Counted from the first letter of the stretch, positions 18,465 through 27,086 are shown. The stretch is DNA of 64,000 nt from Tersicoccus sp. Bi-70 (GCF_001968825.1 NZ_MIEU01000012.1:248001-312000); one strand, 5' to 3'. The notes: generated from the sequence alone by a model not told the origin. Made by a program: numbers and translations.

Positions 18465-21140
18465 ATGGCACGCCGCAAGCCGACGTCGAACGACGGTCCG
18501 CACTCCGACGGTGGAGGCGCCTTCGTCGAGAACATCCAGGTCGAAGAAAGAATCGTTGACGTCGACGTCTCCTCCGAGATGGAGACCTCGTTCCTCGAGT
18601 ACGCCTACTCGGTGATCTACTCCCGCGCGCTGCCGGACGCCCGGGACGGCCTCAAGCCGGTGCAGCGTCGCATCCTCTACATGATGAGCCAGATGGGTCT
18701 GCGGCCGGACCGCGGGCACGTCAAGAGCGCCCGCGTGGTCGGCGAGGTGATGGGCAAGCTGCACCCGCACGGGGACGCGGCGATCTACGACGCCATGGTC
18801 CGGATGGCCCAGGCCTTCACCCTGCGGTTGCCGCTGATCGACGGGCACGGCAACTTCGGCTCCCTCGACGACGGGCCCGCGGCCGCCCGGTACACCGAGG
18901 CGCGGATGGCCTCGGCGGCCCAGCCGATGACGGCGGACCTGGACGAGGACGTCGTCGAGTTCGTGCCCAACTACGACAACCAGCTGATGCAGCCGGAGGT
19001 GCTGCCCGCGGCCATCCCGAACCTGCTGGTCAACGGGTCCTCCGGCATCGCGGTGGGCATGGCGACGAACATGGCGCCGCACAACCTCGGCGAGGTGATC
19101 GAGGCGGCGCGGCACCTCATCGCGAACCCCGAGGCCGGGATCGACGAGCTGATGCGCTTCGTGCCGGGCCCGGACCTGCCGGCCGGTGGCCGGATCGTCG
19201 GGCTGGACGGGGTGCGGGACGCGTACCGGACGGGCCGCGGCTCGTTCAAGACGCGCGCCACCGTCACGATCGAGCAGGTCAGCGCCCGGAAGACCGGCAT
19301 CGTCGTCACCGAGCTGCCCTACCTGGTCGGCCCGGAGAAGGTGATCGAGAAGGTCAAGGACGCCGTGCAGGCGAAGAAGCTGCAGGGCATCTCCGACATC
19401 GTCGACCTGACCGACCGCAAGAAGGGGCTGCGACTGGTCATCGAGATCAAGAACGGGTTCAACCCGCAGGCCGTCCTCGCCCAGCTGTACAAGCTGACGC
19501 CGATGGAGGACTCGTTCGGCATCAACAACGTCGCCCTCGTCGACGGCCAGCCGCGCACGCTGGGCCTCGTCGAACTGCTGCAGGTCTTCGTCGGCCACCG
19601 GCTGCAGGTGGTGCGACGGCGGACGGCGTACCGGCTGGCGAAGCGTCAGGACCGGCTGCACCTGGTCGAGGGCCTGCTGATCGCGCTGGTGGACATCGAC
19701 GAGGTCATCGAGATCATCCGCTCCTCGGACGAGGTGGCCGACGCCCGGGCCCGGCTGATGGCCGTGTTCGACCTGTCCGAGGCGCAGGCCAGCTACATCC
19801 TCGAGCTGCGACTGCGCCAACTGACGAAGTTCTCCCGCATCGAGCTGGAGAAGGAGCAGGACGAGCTGCGGGCCGAGATCGCCGAGCTCGAGGCGATCCT
19901 CGGCTCCGACGCACGGCTGCGCGCCGTGGTCTCGGACGAGCTGGCCGAGGTCGCGGCGACCTACGGCACTCCGCGCCGCACCGTCCTGCTGGAGGCCGAC
20001 GCCGCCCCGGCGCTGCCCGCCGCCGTGTCGGCCGGACCGGCCGGTCTCTCGGGAAAGGGCGCCCCGGCGTCGCTGCAGATCGCTGACGACCCGTGCTGGG
20101 TGCTGCTCTCGACGTCGGGCCAGGTGGCCCGGACCTCGGACGCCGCGGCCCTGCCGGTCCAGGCGCCCCGGCAGCGGCACGACGCGTGGCGGACGGTGCT
20201 GCGCACCACCGCGCGGGCCGAGATCGGCGCGGTCACCAACACCGGCCGGATGCTGCGGGTGCAGGTCGTGGACCTGCCGCAGCTGCCGCCCACCGCCGGC
20301 ACCCCCAACCTGGCCGGCGGCGTGCCGGTCAAGGAGTTCCTCACGCTCGAGCGCGGCGAGTCGCTGATCGGCTTTGCCCCGCTGGGAGCGGTGATCGCGC
20401 TCGGCACCGCCGGCGGCGTGGTGAAGCGCGTCAGCCCCGACTACCCGCTGAACCGGGACGACTGGGAGATCATCACCCTCAAGCCGGGCGACCGTGTGCT
20501 CGCGGTGGCCCCGGCCACCGACACCGACGACCTCGTGCTCGTCACCCGGCGCGCGCAGCTGCTCCGCTTCTCGGCCGGGCTCGTGCGGGCCCAGGGGCGA
20601 ACCGCCGGGGGAATGGCGGGCATCAAGCTGGGCGCCGGGGACGCGGTGATCGCGTTCAGCGTGGTCACGGCCGAGGACCCGGACGCCGTCGTCGTGACCC
20701 TGACGGCGGCTTCGTCATCCGACGTGGGGGCCTCCGTGAAGGTGACGCCGCTGGGCGAGTACCCGGCCAAGGGCCGCGGCACCGCGGGCGTGCGGGCCCA
20801 CCGGTTCCTCAAGGGCGAGGAAGAGCTGGCGCTGGCGTGGGCCGGTCACGGCCCGGCGCGGGCAGCGGCGGCCAACGGCGCCTCCCGGGCGCTGCCGACC
20901 GAGCACGGCCGGCGGGACGGCTCCGGGGTGCCGGCGGGTCAGGCGATCGACGCGATCGGCCCGGCGCCGGTCCCGGTGGTCGAGGCAGCGGCGCACGACG
21001 CGGAGGCGGCGGCTCCCGCGAAGACCGCCTCCGACACGGGGACCGCCTCCGACGCGGGGGCTGCTTCCGACGCGGGGACCGTGGACGTGGACGCGGACAC
21101 CCGTGTCAGCACGGACGAGGACACCGAGACGCTCTGGTGA
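18465..21140 (+). CDS. parC: DNA topoisomerase IV subunit A
   Basis: Type IIA topoisomerase subunit that cuts and rejoins DNA; works with ParE (36081-38192) to decatenate chromosomes. The 891-aa protein has the winged-helix breakage domain with active-site Tyr143 in AAARYTEARM, the QRRILYMMSQMGL quinolone-pocket region, and a C-terminal beta-pinwheel with repeated GxGG-like blades (about 500-810). ATG 18465 has AGGAGGA 10 nt upstream. The last ~130 residues are a low-complexity Ala/Asp/Thr tail with repeats TASDTGTASDAGAASDAGT, beyond the usual ParC end. Confidence 0.95.
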   Translation: MARRKPTSNDGPHSDGGGAFVENIQVEERIVDVDVSSEMETSFLEYAYSVIYSRALPDARDGLKPVQRRILYMMSQMGLRPDRGHVKSARVVGEVMGKLHPHGDAAIYDAMVRMAQAFTLRLPLIDGHGNFGSLDDGPAAARYTEARMASAAQPMTADLDEDVVEFVPNYDNQLMQPEVLPAAIPNLLVNGSSGIAVGMATNMAPHNLGEVIEAARHLIANPEAGIDELMRFVPGPDLPAGGRIVGLDGVRDAYRTGRGSFKTRATVTIEQVSARKTGIVVTELPYLVGPEKVIEKVKDAVQAKKLQGISDIVDLTDRKKGLRLVIEIKNGFNPQAVLAQLYKLTPMEDSFGINNVALVDGQPRTLGLVELLQVFVGHRLQVVRRRTAYRLAKRQDRLHLVEGLLIALVDIDEVIEIIRSSDEVADARARLMAVFDLSEAQASYILELRLRQLTKFSRIELEKEQDELRAEIAELEAILGSDARLRAVVSDELAEVAATYGTPRRTVLLEADAAPALPAAVSAGPAGLSGKGAPASLQIADDPCWVLLSTSGQVARTSDAAALPVQAPRQRHDAWRTVLRTTARAEIGAVTNTGRMLRVQVVDLPQLPPTAGTPNLAGGVPVKEFLTLERGESLIGFAPLGAVIALGTAGGVVKRVSPDYPLNRDDWEIITLKPGDRVLAVAPATDTDDLVLVTRRAQLLRFSAGLVRAQGRTAGGMAGIKLGAGDAVIAFSVVTAEDPDAVVVTLTAASSSDVGASVKVTPLGEYPAKGRGTAGVRAHRFLKGEEELALAWAGHGPARAAAANGASRALPTEHGRRDGSGVPAGQAIDAIGPAPVPVVEAAAHDAEAAAPAKTASDTGTASDAGAASDAGTVDVDADTRVSTDEDTETLW

Positions 21141-21219
21141 ATTGAGCCGAGCACCGACCGGTTCCGGAGGTCGCCCGCCGGCGTGATCAGCGCTCCCGCG
21201 TTGATGCCCTTCCGACCTG

Positions 21220-21777
21220 CTACGCCCCGGTTCGACGTGCGGCCCACTCGTCGCGCAGGAGGGCGAAGACCTCCTTGTCGTATCGCCGGCCCTCGAACAC
21301 CCAGCTGCTCCGCAGGACTCCCTCCGAACGCATGCCCAACCGCCGAGCGGTCGCGATGCTGCGGTCGTTGTCCGTTCGGCACCTCCACTCCACCCGCGCC
21401 ATCCCCCGCTCCTCGAACGCCCACTGCATGAGCATGTCGACGGAACGGGACATGAGTCCTCGGCCGACGGCTCCCGGTTCGAGCCAGCCGCCGATCTCGC
21501 AGATCCCCCAGACCGGGTCGAAGGCGACGAACATCACGCCGCCGACGATGGCGCCGCCGTCCCACAGCCCGTAGATCCGCGCGCCGTCCTCCGCGGTCGC
21601 CGTGGCATAGCGCCGGAGCGTCGATCTGGCATCGTCGACGGTATCCGTGACGAATCGCGGGCCAACCCAGGGACGGATGTGCTCCCGCGCCCGGTCAAGG
21701 TGATCGGCGAACTCCTGCGCGTGCCAGACCTCCAGGGGCGTGATCGTGACCCCGTCACCGACTGCTTTCTCGAACAT
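21220..21777 (-). CDS. GNAT family N-acetyltransferase (RimJ/RimL-like)
   Basis: A 185-aa acetyl-CoA-dependent acetyltransferase, probably of protein N-termini or small molecules. Visible elements: VTITPLEVWHAQEFADHLDR at the start, EIGGWLEPGAVGRGLMSRSV (acetyl-CoA loop with GxGxG-like VGRGL), RVEWRCRTDNDRSIATARRL and LGMRSEGVLRSSWVFEGR, the RimL-type C-terminal motif. ATG 21777 has GAGGAG upstream. It is divergent from the ArsR operon. The specific substrate is unknown. Confidence 0.88.
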   Translation of the reverse strand: MFEKAVGDGVTITPLEVWHAQEFADHLDRAREHIRPWVGPRFVTDTVDDARSTLRRYATATAEDGARIYGLWDGGAIVGGVMFVAFDPVWGICEIGGWLEPGAVGRGLMSRSVDMLMQWAFEERGMARVEWRCRTDNDRSIATARRLGMRSEGVLRSSWVFEGRRYDKEVFALLRDEWAARRTGA

Positions 21778-21879
21778 GGCTCGCTCCTCGACGTGCGTGA
21801 ACTCTCATCCTGGGACCGCGCACGCCCGGCCTCGGCGGCGCCGCTCCGTGCGGGAAGCGCTGCCGACGCCCGAGGGCGA

Positions 21880-21908
21880 TTGACGATCCTCCGTCCCACC
21901 ATGATACT
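21880..21908 (+). promoter_or_regulatory. Promoter of the ArsR operon (TTGACG-17-GATACT)
   Basis: A -35 TTGACG (21880-21885) and -10 GATACT (21903-21908) are separated by 17 bp. The start ATG is 7 nt after the -10, so transcription should begin on or next to it, giving a leaderless mRNA. Confidence 0.65.
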
Positions 21909-21928
21909 TAGTCCCATGCCTAAGTATC
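21903..21928. promoter_or_regulatory. Operator palindrome spanning the ArsR start codon
   Basis: Perfect 9-bp arms GATACTTAG and CTAAGTATC are separated by 8 bp. The left arm is the -10 element itself and the ATG lies in the spacer, so a bound ArsR dimer would block promoter melting: a textbook autorepression layout. Confidence 0.75.
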
Positions 21929-22260
21929 GGGCGGAGCTCGACGTCGTCCTCCGCGCCCTCGCGGACCCGACGCGCCGAGCCGTCGTGGAACGGTTGGCGA
22001 AGTCTCCGGCCGTCGTCTCCGACCTCGCGGCACCGTTCTCGATGGCACTGCCCTCCCTCATGCAGCACCTGAGAGTGCTCGAGGAAGCCGGGCTGGTCAC
22101 GTCCGAGAAGCACGGACGCGTCCGGACGGTGACGCTGCGGCCAGGAGGTCTCGACGTCCTGCACCTGTGGCTCTCCGAGCAACGCACCCCCGCGGAACAC
22201 CAGGCCGATCGACTCGGCATGCACCTCACGCGAAGCACCACGAAAGGACACTCCCGATGA
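21916..22260 (+). CDS. ArsR/SmtB-type winged-helix transcriptional regulator
   Basis: A 114-aa repressor-like protein. The winged helix is complete: VLRALADPTRRAVVERLAKS, then recognition helix PSLMQHLRVLEEAGLVTSEK and wing GRVRTVTLRP. There are no metal-binding cysteines, so it belongs to the non-metal subgroup commonly found with SRPBCC (AHSA1-like) proteins. ATG 21916 is chosen from the promoter position; an in-frame ATG 15 nt upstream lies inside the promoter and is unlikely. It overlaps the next gene by ATGA and probably represses its own three-gene operon. Confidence 0.92.
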   Translation: MPKYRAELDVVLRALADPTRRAVVERLAKSPAVVSDLAAPFSMALPSLMQHLRVLEEAGLVTSEKHGRVRTVTLRPGGLDVLHLWLSEQRTPAEHQADRLGMHLTRSTTKGHSR

Positions 22261-22919
22261 CCCGCGTTCGCATGGACCTGTTCGTCTCGCTGGACGGCTG
22301 CACCTCGACGACCGGGCAGTCTCCGGACAACCCGATGGGTGACGACTGGGGTCGCCTGACGGCGTCCCACCTCGCCACGCGCACCTTCCGGGAACGCGTG
22401 TTCGGCGACACGAGCGGCGCCGGCACCACCGGCATCGACGATGCCCACGTCGCGGCGTCCTTCGAGAACATCGGCGCCGAGATCATGGGAGCGGCCATGT
22501 TCGGCCTGCACTCCTATCCCGACGACCCGGACTGGAAGGGCTGGTGGGGCGATCGACCCCCGTTCGGCACCCCGGTGTACGTCCTCACCAGCACCGCTCC
22601 CCGCCCGCCGATATCGATGGACGGCGGGACCACGTTCCACTTCCGCAGCGGTGCCATCGAGGAGGTGCTCGCCGAAGCGGTCGGCGCAGCCGACGGCAAG
22701 GACGTGCGCATCGGCGGCGGAATCGGTACCGCGCGCGAGTTCATCAGCGCCGGGCTGGTCGACGAGCTGCACCTCACCATGACTCCGATCGTCCTCGGCC
22801 GGGGCACCCGGCTGTGGGACGACCTGCCCGGACTCGACCTCACGCACAGGACGACGGCGGAGGTCGCCGAGAGCGGAACCATCCACGTCACCTTCGCACG
22901 GCAGGAGGAACGCCCGTGA
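22257..22919 (+). CDS. Dihydrofolate reductase family protein (RibD C-terminal-like)
   Basis: A 220-aa NADPH-dependent reductase-like protein of the DHFR/RibD-C superfamily. Features: start RVRMDLFVSLDGCTS, PVYVLTSTAPRPPISMDGGT, the nucleotide-binding DVRIGGGIGTAREFISAGLV, and DELHLTMTPIVLGRGTRLW. It is not a housekeeping FolA; such proteins are commonly encoded with ArsR and SRPBCC partners. The substrate is unknown. Translation is coupled through ATGA upstream and GTGA downstream overlaps. Confidence 0.88.
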   Translation: MTRVRMDLFVSLDGCTSTTGQSPDNPMGDDWGRLTASHLATRTFRERVFGDTSGAGTTGIDDAHVAASFENIGAEIMGAAMFGLHSYPDDPDWKGWWGDRPPFGTPVYVLTSTAPRPPISMDGGTTFHFRSGAIEEVLAEAVGAADGKDVRIGGGIGTAREFISAGLVDELHLTMTPIVLGRGTRLWDDLPGLDLTHRTTAEVAESGTIHVTFARQEERP

Positions 22920-23377
22920 CGACCGAACGGCGGATCGCCCGCTCCGGGTTCAGCCTGACCCGCGACTACCCCACACCCGTCGACCGCGTCTGGGACGCTT
23001 TCGCGGACGAGAACCAGAAGCGGAGCTGGTGGGGCGCGGGCGACGCCGCGGAACCGGGCGCCTGGGCGTTCGACTTCCGCGTCGGAGGGCACGACGTCGA
23101 CGAGGGACGCTTCCACGACGGCCCCGTCTCTCGATACGAAGCCACCTACACCGACATCGTGCAGCACTGCCGGATCGTCACCACCTACGACATGTGGATC
23201 GACGGGACCCACATGTCGACGTCCTTGGCGACCCTGGAATTCGAACCCATCGCCGACGGCACCCGCTTCACGCATACCGAACACGGGGTCTTCTTCGACC
23301 GGTTCTGGGACGACGGTCCGGGGCGAGAGGCGGGTACCCGTGGCCTGCTCGACGCTCTCGCCACCTACCTCGCTTGA
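22916..23377 (+). CDS. SRPBCC (AHSA1/START-like) domain protein
   Basis: A 153-aa single-domain START-like protein with a hydrophobic ligand cavity. Typical segments are SGFSLTRDYPTPVDRVWDAF, SWWGAGDAAEPGAWAFDFRV, and C-terminal HGVFFDRFWDDGPGREAGTR. The GTG start overlaps the reductase stop (GTGA) and has AGGAGGA upstream. It is the third gene of the ArsR operon; the trio may sense and modify a small hydrophobic compound, which is inference. Confidence 0.9.
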   Translation: MTTERRIARSGFSLTRDYPTPVDRVWDAFADENQKRSWWGAGDAAEPGAWAFDFRVGGHDVDEGRFHDGPVSRYEATYTDIVQHCRIVTTYDMWIDGTHMSTSLATLEFEPIADGTRFTHTEHGVFFDRFWDDGPGREAGTRGLLDALATYLA

Positions 23378-23450
23378 GTGCTGTACCAGGACACGGAGCA
23401 GTGGCGTGGGCCGCCCGTGACGGGCGACCTCGATCGTTGGCCGGCCCCTC

Positions 23451-23479
23451 TTGCGCGCCACCCGACGTACCGCTACGTT
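23451..23479 (+). promoter_or_regulatory. Candidate promoter of the rtcB leader (TTGCGC-17-TACGTT)
   Basis: A -35-like TTGCGC and -10-like TACGTT with 17-bp spacing would place transcription start near 23486, leaving a ~295-nt leader before rtcB. The 403-bp gap 23378-23780 otherwise holds the small ORF and hairpin listed separately. Confidence 0.45.
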
Positions 23480-23531
23480 GAGGAGGCTGTGCCGCCGGCA
23501 CGGTGATCAGGCTGGTCGGAAGGACGACGCG

Positions 23532-23627
23532 ATGACCCCGCAACGGGAACGTCGCCAGAACGCGGTGCTGGGGCTCTACGCCTCGCTCCGCTTCGAGTCG
23601 TGCCCTCCGGCGCCGGTCGTGCAGTAG
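23532..23627 (+). CDS. Candidate 31-aa leader peptide upstream of rtcB
   Basis: An ATG-to-TAG ORF preceded at 8 nt by GGAAGGA, a strong ribosome site. The peptide starts MTPQRERRQNAVLGLYASLR and ends FESCPPAPVVQ. It is too short to be recognised as a family. Its place between a promoter and a terminator-like hairpin, upstream of an RNA-repair gene, suggests a regulatory upstream ORF; the PPAP stretch near the end could slow ribosomes. It may equally be a small functional protein or chance. Confidence 0.45.
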   Translation: MTPQRERRQNAVLGLYASLRFESCPPAPVVQ

Positions 23628-23641
23628 CTTCACCTCTTCTC

Positions 23642-23670
23642 ACGCCCCGCACCGCACAGGTCCGGGGCGT
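23642..23670 (+). terminator. Attenuator-like hairpin in the rtcB leader
   Basis: A perfect 8-bp stem (ACGCCCCG with CGGGGCGT) and 13-base loop followed by TTCTCTCT, 15 nt after the small ORF stop and 111 nt before rtcB. It could be a conditional terminator or the end of a separate small transcript. Confidence 0.45.
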
Positions 23671-23780
23671 TCTCTCTGCCGGCAGCCTTCCTTCGGAAAC
23701 GAGCCGGTCGGCACGTCAGCGGACCTGACGACCCGCCCACTGACCGCGCACCCGTCGTGCGCTCCACCGAAGGAATCTCC

Positions 23781-24950
23781 ATGGAAAGGCTGTCGAAACA
23801 CCTCGTCTCGTGGGCGAGCCTGCTCGACGAGAAGACGCTGGATCAGGCCCGCATATCGTCGACCATGCCGTTCATCCACCCGCACCTGGCGCTGATGCCC
23901 GATGCCCACCTCGGGCTCGGTGCCACTGTCGGCTCCGTCATCCCCACGCTGGGCGCGATCATGCCCGCGGCGGTCGGCGTCGACATCGGCTGCGGCATGA
24001 TCGCCGTGCGCACACAGTTCACGCGCGGCGACCTCGCCGGTCGCGACCTGTCCGTGCTGCGGCAGCAGATCGAGCGGGCCGTTCCCCTGTCGGCCGGTCA
24101 CGACAATCGGAAGGTCGTCGCCACCGCCGAGCCCAGGGTCGCCGAACTCGAGGAGGCGGCACGGCAGGCCGAGTTCGACCCGGCGACGTACACGGGTCAC
24201 TGGCGGCTCCAGCTGGGGTCGCTCGGCAGCGGCAACCACTTCATCGAGGTGTCGGTCGACGAGTCGGACGCCGTGTGGATGTTCCTGCACTCGGGGTCAC
24301 GCGGCGTCGGCAACAAGATCGCCCAGCACCACATCGCCGTCGCCCAGCGGCTCGCGACGCAGTGGTGGATCGATCTGCCCAACCGGGACCTCGCCTACCT
24401 GGTCGAGGGGACGCCCGAGTTCACTGAGTACATCCGTCAGCTGCGGTGGGCACAGCGGTTCGCTCTGCTCAACCGCGAGGAGATGATGGACCGCGTCGCC
24501 CGTCAGCTGAGCGAGTTCCTGGGCGCGCCGGTGCAGGAGCAGGAGCGGATCAACTGCCACCACAACTTCACCGAGTCCGAGAAGCACTTCGGCAAGCGCG
24601 TGTGGGTGTCCCGGAAGGGCGCCATCATGGCCGACGCGGGCCGTCCCGGGCTGATCCCCGGGTCGATGGGCACCGCGTCCTATGTCGTGGAGGGCAAGGG
24701 CAATCCGGTGTCGCTGAACTCCTCGCCCCACGGGGCGGGCCGTGAGTACTCTCGGTCGGCGGCGCGGAAGACCTTCACGCACGAGCAGCTGCGGGAGGCG
24801 ATGGCCGGGATCGAGTACCGGGACACCGACGCCTTCATCGACGAGATCCCCCAGGCCTACAAGCCGATCGACCGGGTCATGGCGGACGCCGCGGACCTGG
24901 TGACCGTGCGGCACACATTGAGGCAGGTGGTGAACGTCAAGGGCGACTGA
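23781..24950 (+). CDS. rtcB: RtcB family RNA ligase/repair protein
   Basis: RtcB ligases join RNA 2',3'-cyclic phosphate or 3'-phosphate ends to 5'-OH ends using GTP and Mn2+, in RNA repair. The 389-aa protein has the metal motif VGVDIGCGM (Cys71), LGSLGSGNHFIEV, FLHSGSRGVGNKIA, the CHHNF histidines, GLIPGSMGTASYVVEGKG and the guanylylation motif SPHGAGREYSR (His317). It is shorter than E. coli RtcB (~408 aa) but has all active-site residues. ATG 23781 is supported by GAAGGA at 23769-23774. A strong hairpin follows the stop by 8 nt. The gene stands alone, behind its unusual leader. Confidence 0.93.
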   Translation: MERLSKHLVSWASLLDEKTLDQARISSTMPFIHPHLALMPDAHLGLGATVGSVIPTLGAIMPAAVGVDIGCGMIAVRTQFTRGDLAGRDLSVLRQQIERAVPLSAGHDNRKVVATAEPRVAELEEAARQAEFDPATYTGHWRLQLGSLGSGNHFIEVSVDESDAVWMFLHSGSRGVGNKIAQHHIAVAQRLATQWWIDLPNRDLAYLVEGTPEFTEYIRQLRWAQRFALLNREEMMDRVARQLSEFLGAPVQEQERINCHHNFTESEKHFGKRVWVSRKGAIMADAGRPGLIPGSMGTASYVVEGKGNPVSLNSSPHGAGREYSRSAARKTFTHEQLREAMAGIEYRDTDAFIDEIPQAYKPIDRVMADAADLVTVRHTLRQVVNVKGD

Positions 24951-24958
24951 CGCCCGGC

Positions 24959-24993
24959 AGCGGGTCCCCCGGGGCTCTCCCGGGGGACCCGCT
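24959..24993 (+). terminator. rtcB terminator hairpin
   Basis: A 15-bp perfect stem starting AGCGGGTCCCCCGGG with a 5-base loop, 8 nt after the rtcB stop. No long U-tract follows. Confidence 0.75.
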
Positions 24994-25009
24994 GTGCGTT
25001 GTGGCGCGC

Positions 25010-25049
25010 GCTGCGAGGGCCCGCTCCCTCGCACTCGACGGGGCGGCGC
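25010..25049. repeat. Dispersed repeat, copy 1
   Basis: Shares 27 identical bases (25023-25049, starting GCTCCCTCGCACTCGACG) with copy 2 at 25251-25277, plus weaker similarity (CTGCGAGGG) to its left. Confidence 0.6.
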
Positions 25050-25236
25050 GAAGACCCGCTGCGCCTCGTGGGTCGAGATGAAACCCCCGGTCTGGCAGGC
25101 CAGCGCGTGGTCTTCTCCCGACGATGTCGATGCGAGCTCAGCAACGGAGCCACGGTCCCCTTGCGCCCCGCGCCAGTGCAGACCAGGACGCCGGACGCAT
25201 CCCCGCAGTTCCGTCGCGCGCAACGGTGCGAGCTCG

Positions 25237-25277
25237 AGTGCGAGGGTGCCGCTCCCTCGCACTCGACGGGGCGGCGC
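25237..25277. repeat. Dispersed repeat, copy 2, with a 12-bp stem
   Basis: The same 27-bp core as copy 1. Here the left flank is intact, so CGAGTGCGAGGG and CCCTCGCACTCG (from about 25235) form a perfect 12-bp inverted repeat with a 7-base loop, as in REP-like or small non-autonomous mobile elements. Confidence 0.6.
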
Positions 25278-25340
25278 CGACATATCCACAGGCCGTCGGC
25301 AACCACGAGTTCTGTGGGTGGTGGGTGGTGTAGTGAGGTC

Positions 25341-27086
25341 ATGGAAGGGCCTCGTGATCTGGCGCAGGGCGAGCTGATGCCTCGCTCGGCTGGCGGCGTG
25401 CTGACCTCCTCCCGGACGCCAAATCTGGCGTCACCCCTTGGCCCGGCACCCGCACGCCCAGGCCCGCTCCCGGCGACGGACATCCTCGCTCGGCTGACTG
25501 CCGCGGATTCCTTCGTCAGCGCTGCGTCCGGAGTCGCCACACTCGAGGACGTGCGGCGGCTGGAGTCCTGGCTTGCCTGGGCGAAGCACCGTGCGGTGCG
25601 GGCGACGATGGCGCTGGCCCAGGCTGAGCACGAGCGCTGGGTCGAGGCCCACCCCGAGCCGGACGGCGGCCGCGGTCTTCCGCGCGCGGAACGCCTCGCC
25701 GTCGGGCAGCGCAGCGCGGTGGCGGAGATCGCGGGTGCCCTGCAGATCGGGGAGAAGGCGGTGTATGCGCTGGTGCGCCGGGCCGATCTCCTGGCCGATC
25801 ACCTGTCGGCCACGGACGCCGCACTGGGTGCGGCCCTGCTTACCGGCGCGACCGCAACGATCATCGCCGACGAGGTCCAGCAGTATGCCGACGGCCTCGC
25901 CTCGGCCACGGACGGGCAGGAAGCCGCGGTCTTCCGTCACGCGATGGAAGACACCGAGTCCTCTCTGCTCGACGTCGGTCTGGCCGGATGCCGACCCGAC
26001 CAGCTGAAGGCTCGGGCACGGCGTCTGCGGGAGCGGTGTCATCCGATCAGCTTCTCCGCGCGGCACGCAGCCGCCCTCGCCGACCGGCACGTGCGCATCA
26101 CGCCGGACGGCGACGGCATGGCCGTCCTCACCGCGGTGCTGCCCGCGGCCGTCGCCTTCCGTATCGACGGGCGGCTCGGCGAATTCGCCCGGGCCCTGCA
26201 GGCAGCCGAGACCATCACCGACCCCGGCCTCACTGCCGACCCGACTGTCGACTCGTTCGGTATACGCCGGCCGGCGGCGCCGTCACGCACCCTCACGCAG
26301 CTGCGCGCCGACGTCCTGGCCGACCTGCTCACCGGCGCTGCCGATCTGGCCGACTGCGCCGGCGACGGCACTCCCGACAGCACCGGCACAGGTCGACCGG
26401 GCCGGTTCGATGCCGGTCGACCGGGCCGGTTCGGAAGCGGCACGGTGGGGACGGCCGGCACCGTCATCGGTCGATCGGGCGGAGCCCCTACCGACGCGGG
26501 TGCGATGAACCGGGTTCGCACCGGCACGTCGACCGGCACGGCGAACGGCGCGACGACCGAGGCTCCGGCGCCCCGGGTACTGCTCACCATCCCGGCGTCC
26601 ACCCTGCTGGGCGGCCACGAGCCGGGTGTGCTGGGCGAGTTCGGTCCCATCACCGCCGCCGAGGCCCGTGAGCTGGCTGCCACGGCCGCCTCGCTCATGC
26701 TGGGCTTGACCGTCGACGATCCTGGGGGCGCCGTTCTGCGCACCGACAGCCGGATCGTGCCGGTGATCGTCACCGACGGCCGGCAGTACCGGATACCCGA
26801 CCGGCTGCGTCGCTCGCTGGCCGTGCGCGACGGGATCTGCCGATTCCCCGGGTGCCGACGGACGGCAACCAGCTGCGACGTCGACCACCTGGTCGCCTGG
26901 GCCGACGGTGGGTCGAGCGAGCCCGGCAACCTGACCCACCTGTGCCGGAAGCACCATGTGCTCAAACACCACTCCGGGTGGTCGGTGGCGTCCGCACCAC
27001 CGGAAGCCGGGACGCCGGGCAGCCTGATCTGGCGCTCTCCGACCGGACGTCACTACCCCGCCGAACCCGAGGGACCGCCCTTCTGA
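25341..27086 (+). CDS. DUF222/HNH endonuclease (13E12-repeat type)
   Basis: A 581-aa protein of the multi-copy actinobacterial DUF222-HNH family (called 13E12 repeats in M. tuberculosis). The N-terminal DUF222 helical domain includes RRLESWLAWAKHRAVRATMA and HVRITPDGDGMAVLTAVLPA. A Gly/Thr/Arg linker carries a 19-bp direct repeat near 26392 and 26416. The HNH motif CDVDHLVAWADGGSSEPGN with LTHLCRKHHVLKHH lies at about residues 512-545, with paired Cys in CRFPGCRR, so the nuclease looks intact. ATG 25341 has GTGAGG just upstream; ATG 25377 is an alternative. It is flanked by different repeats on both sides, consistent with a mobile or recombinogenic locus. Confidence 0.88.
   Translation: MEGPRDLAQGELMPRSAGGVLTSSRTPNLASPLGPAPARPGPLPATDILARLTAADSFVSAASGVATLEDVRRLESWLAWAKHRAVRATMALAQAEHERWVEAHPEPDGGRGLPRAERLAVGQRSAVAEIAGALQIGEKAVYALVRRADLLADHLSATDAALGAALLTGATATIIADEVQQYADGLASATDGQEAAVFRHAMEDTESSLLDVGLAGCRPDQLKARARRLRERCHPISFSARHAAALADRHVRITPDGDGMAVLTAVLPAAVAFRIDGRLGEFARALQAAETITDPGLTADPTVDSFGIRRPAAPSRTLTQLRADVLADLLTGAADLADCAGDGTPDSTGTGRPGRFDAGRPGRFGSGTVGTAGTVIGRSGGAPTDAGAMNRVRTGTSTGTANGATTEAPAPRVLLTIPASTLLGGHEPGVLGEFGPITAAEARELAATAASLMLGLTVDDPGGAVLRTDSRIVPVIVTDGRQYRIPDRLRRSLAVRDGICRFPGCRRTATSCDVDHLVAWADGGSSEPGNLTHLCRKHHVLKHHSGWSVASAPPEAGTPGSLIWRSPTGRHYPAEPEGPPF

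Larger units (their letters stand above)
24994..25340. other. Repeat-bearing intergenic region between rtcB and the HNH gene
   Basis: It contains two copies of a 27-bp element (listed separately) but no credible gene. Reading frames across it are short and fuse artificially to the HNH gene. The ATG used for the HNH gene lies at its end. Confidence 0.5.
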
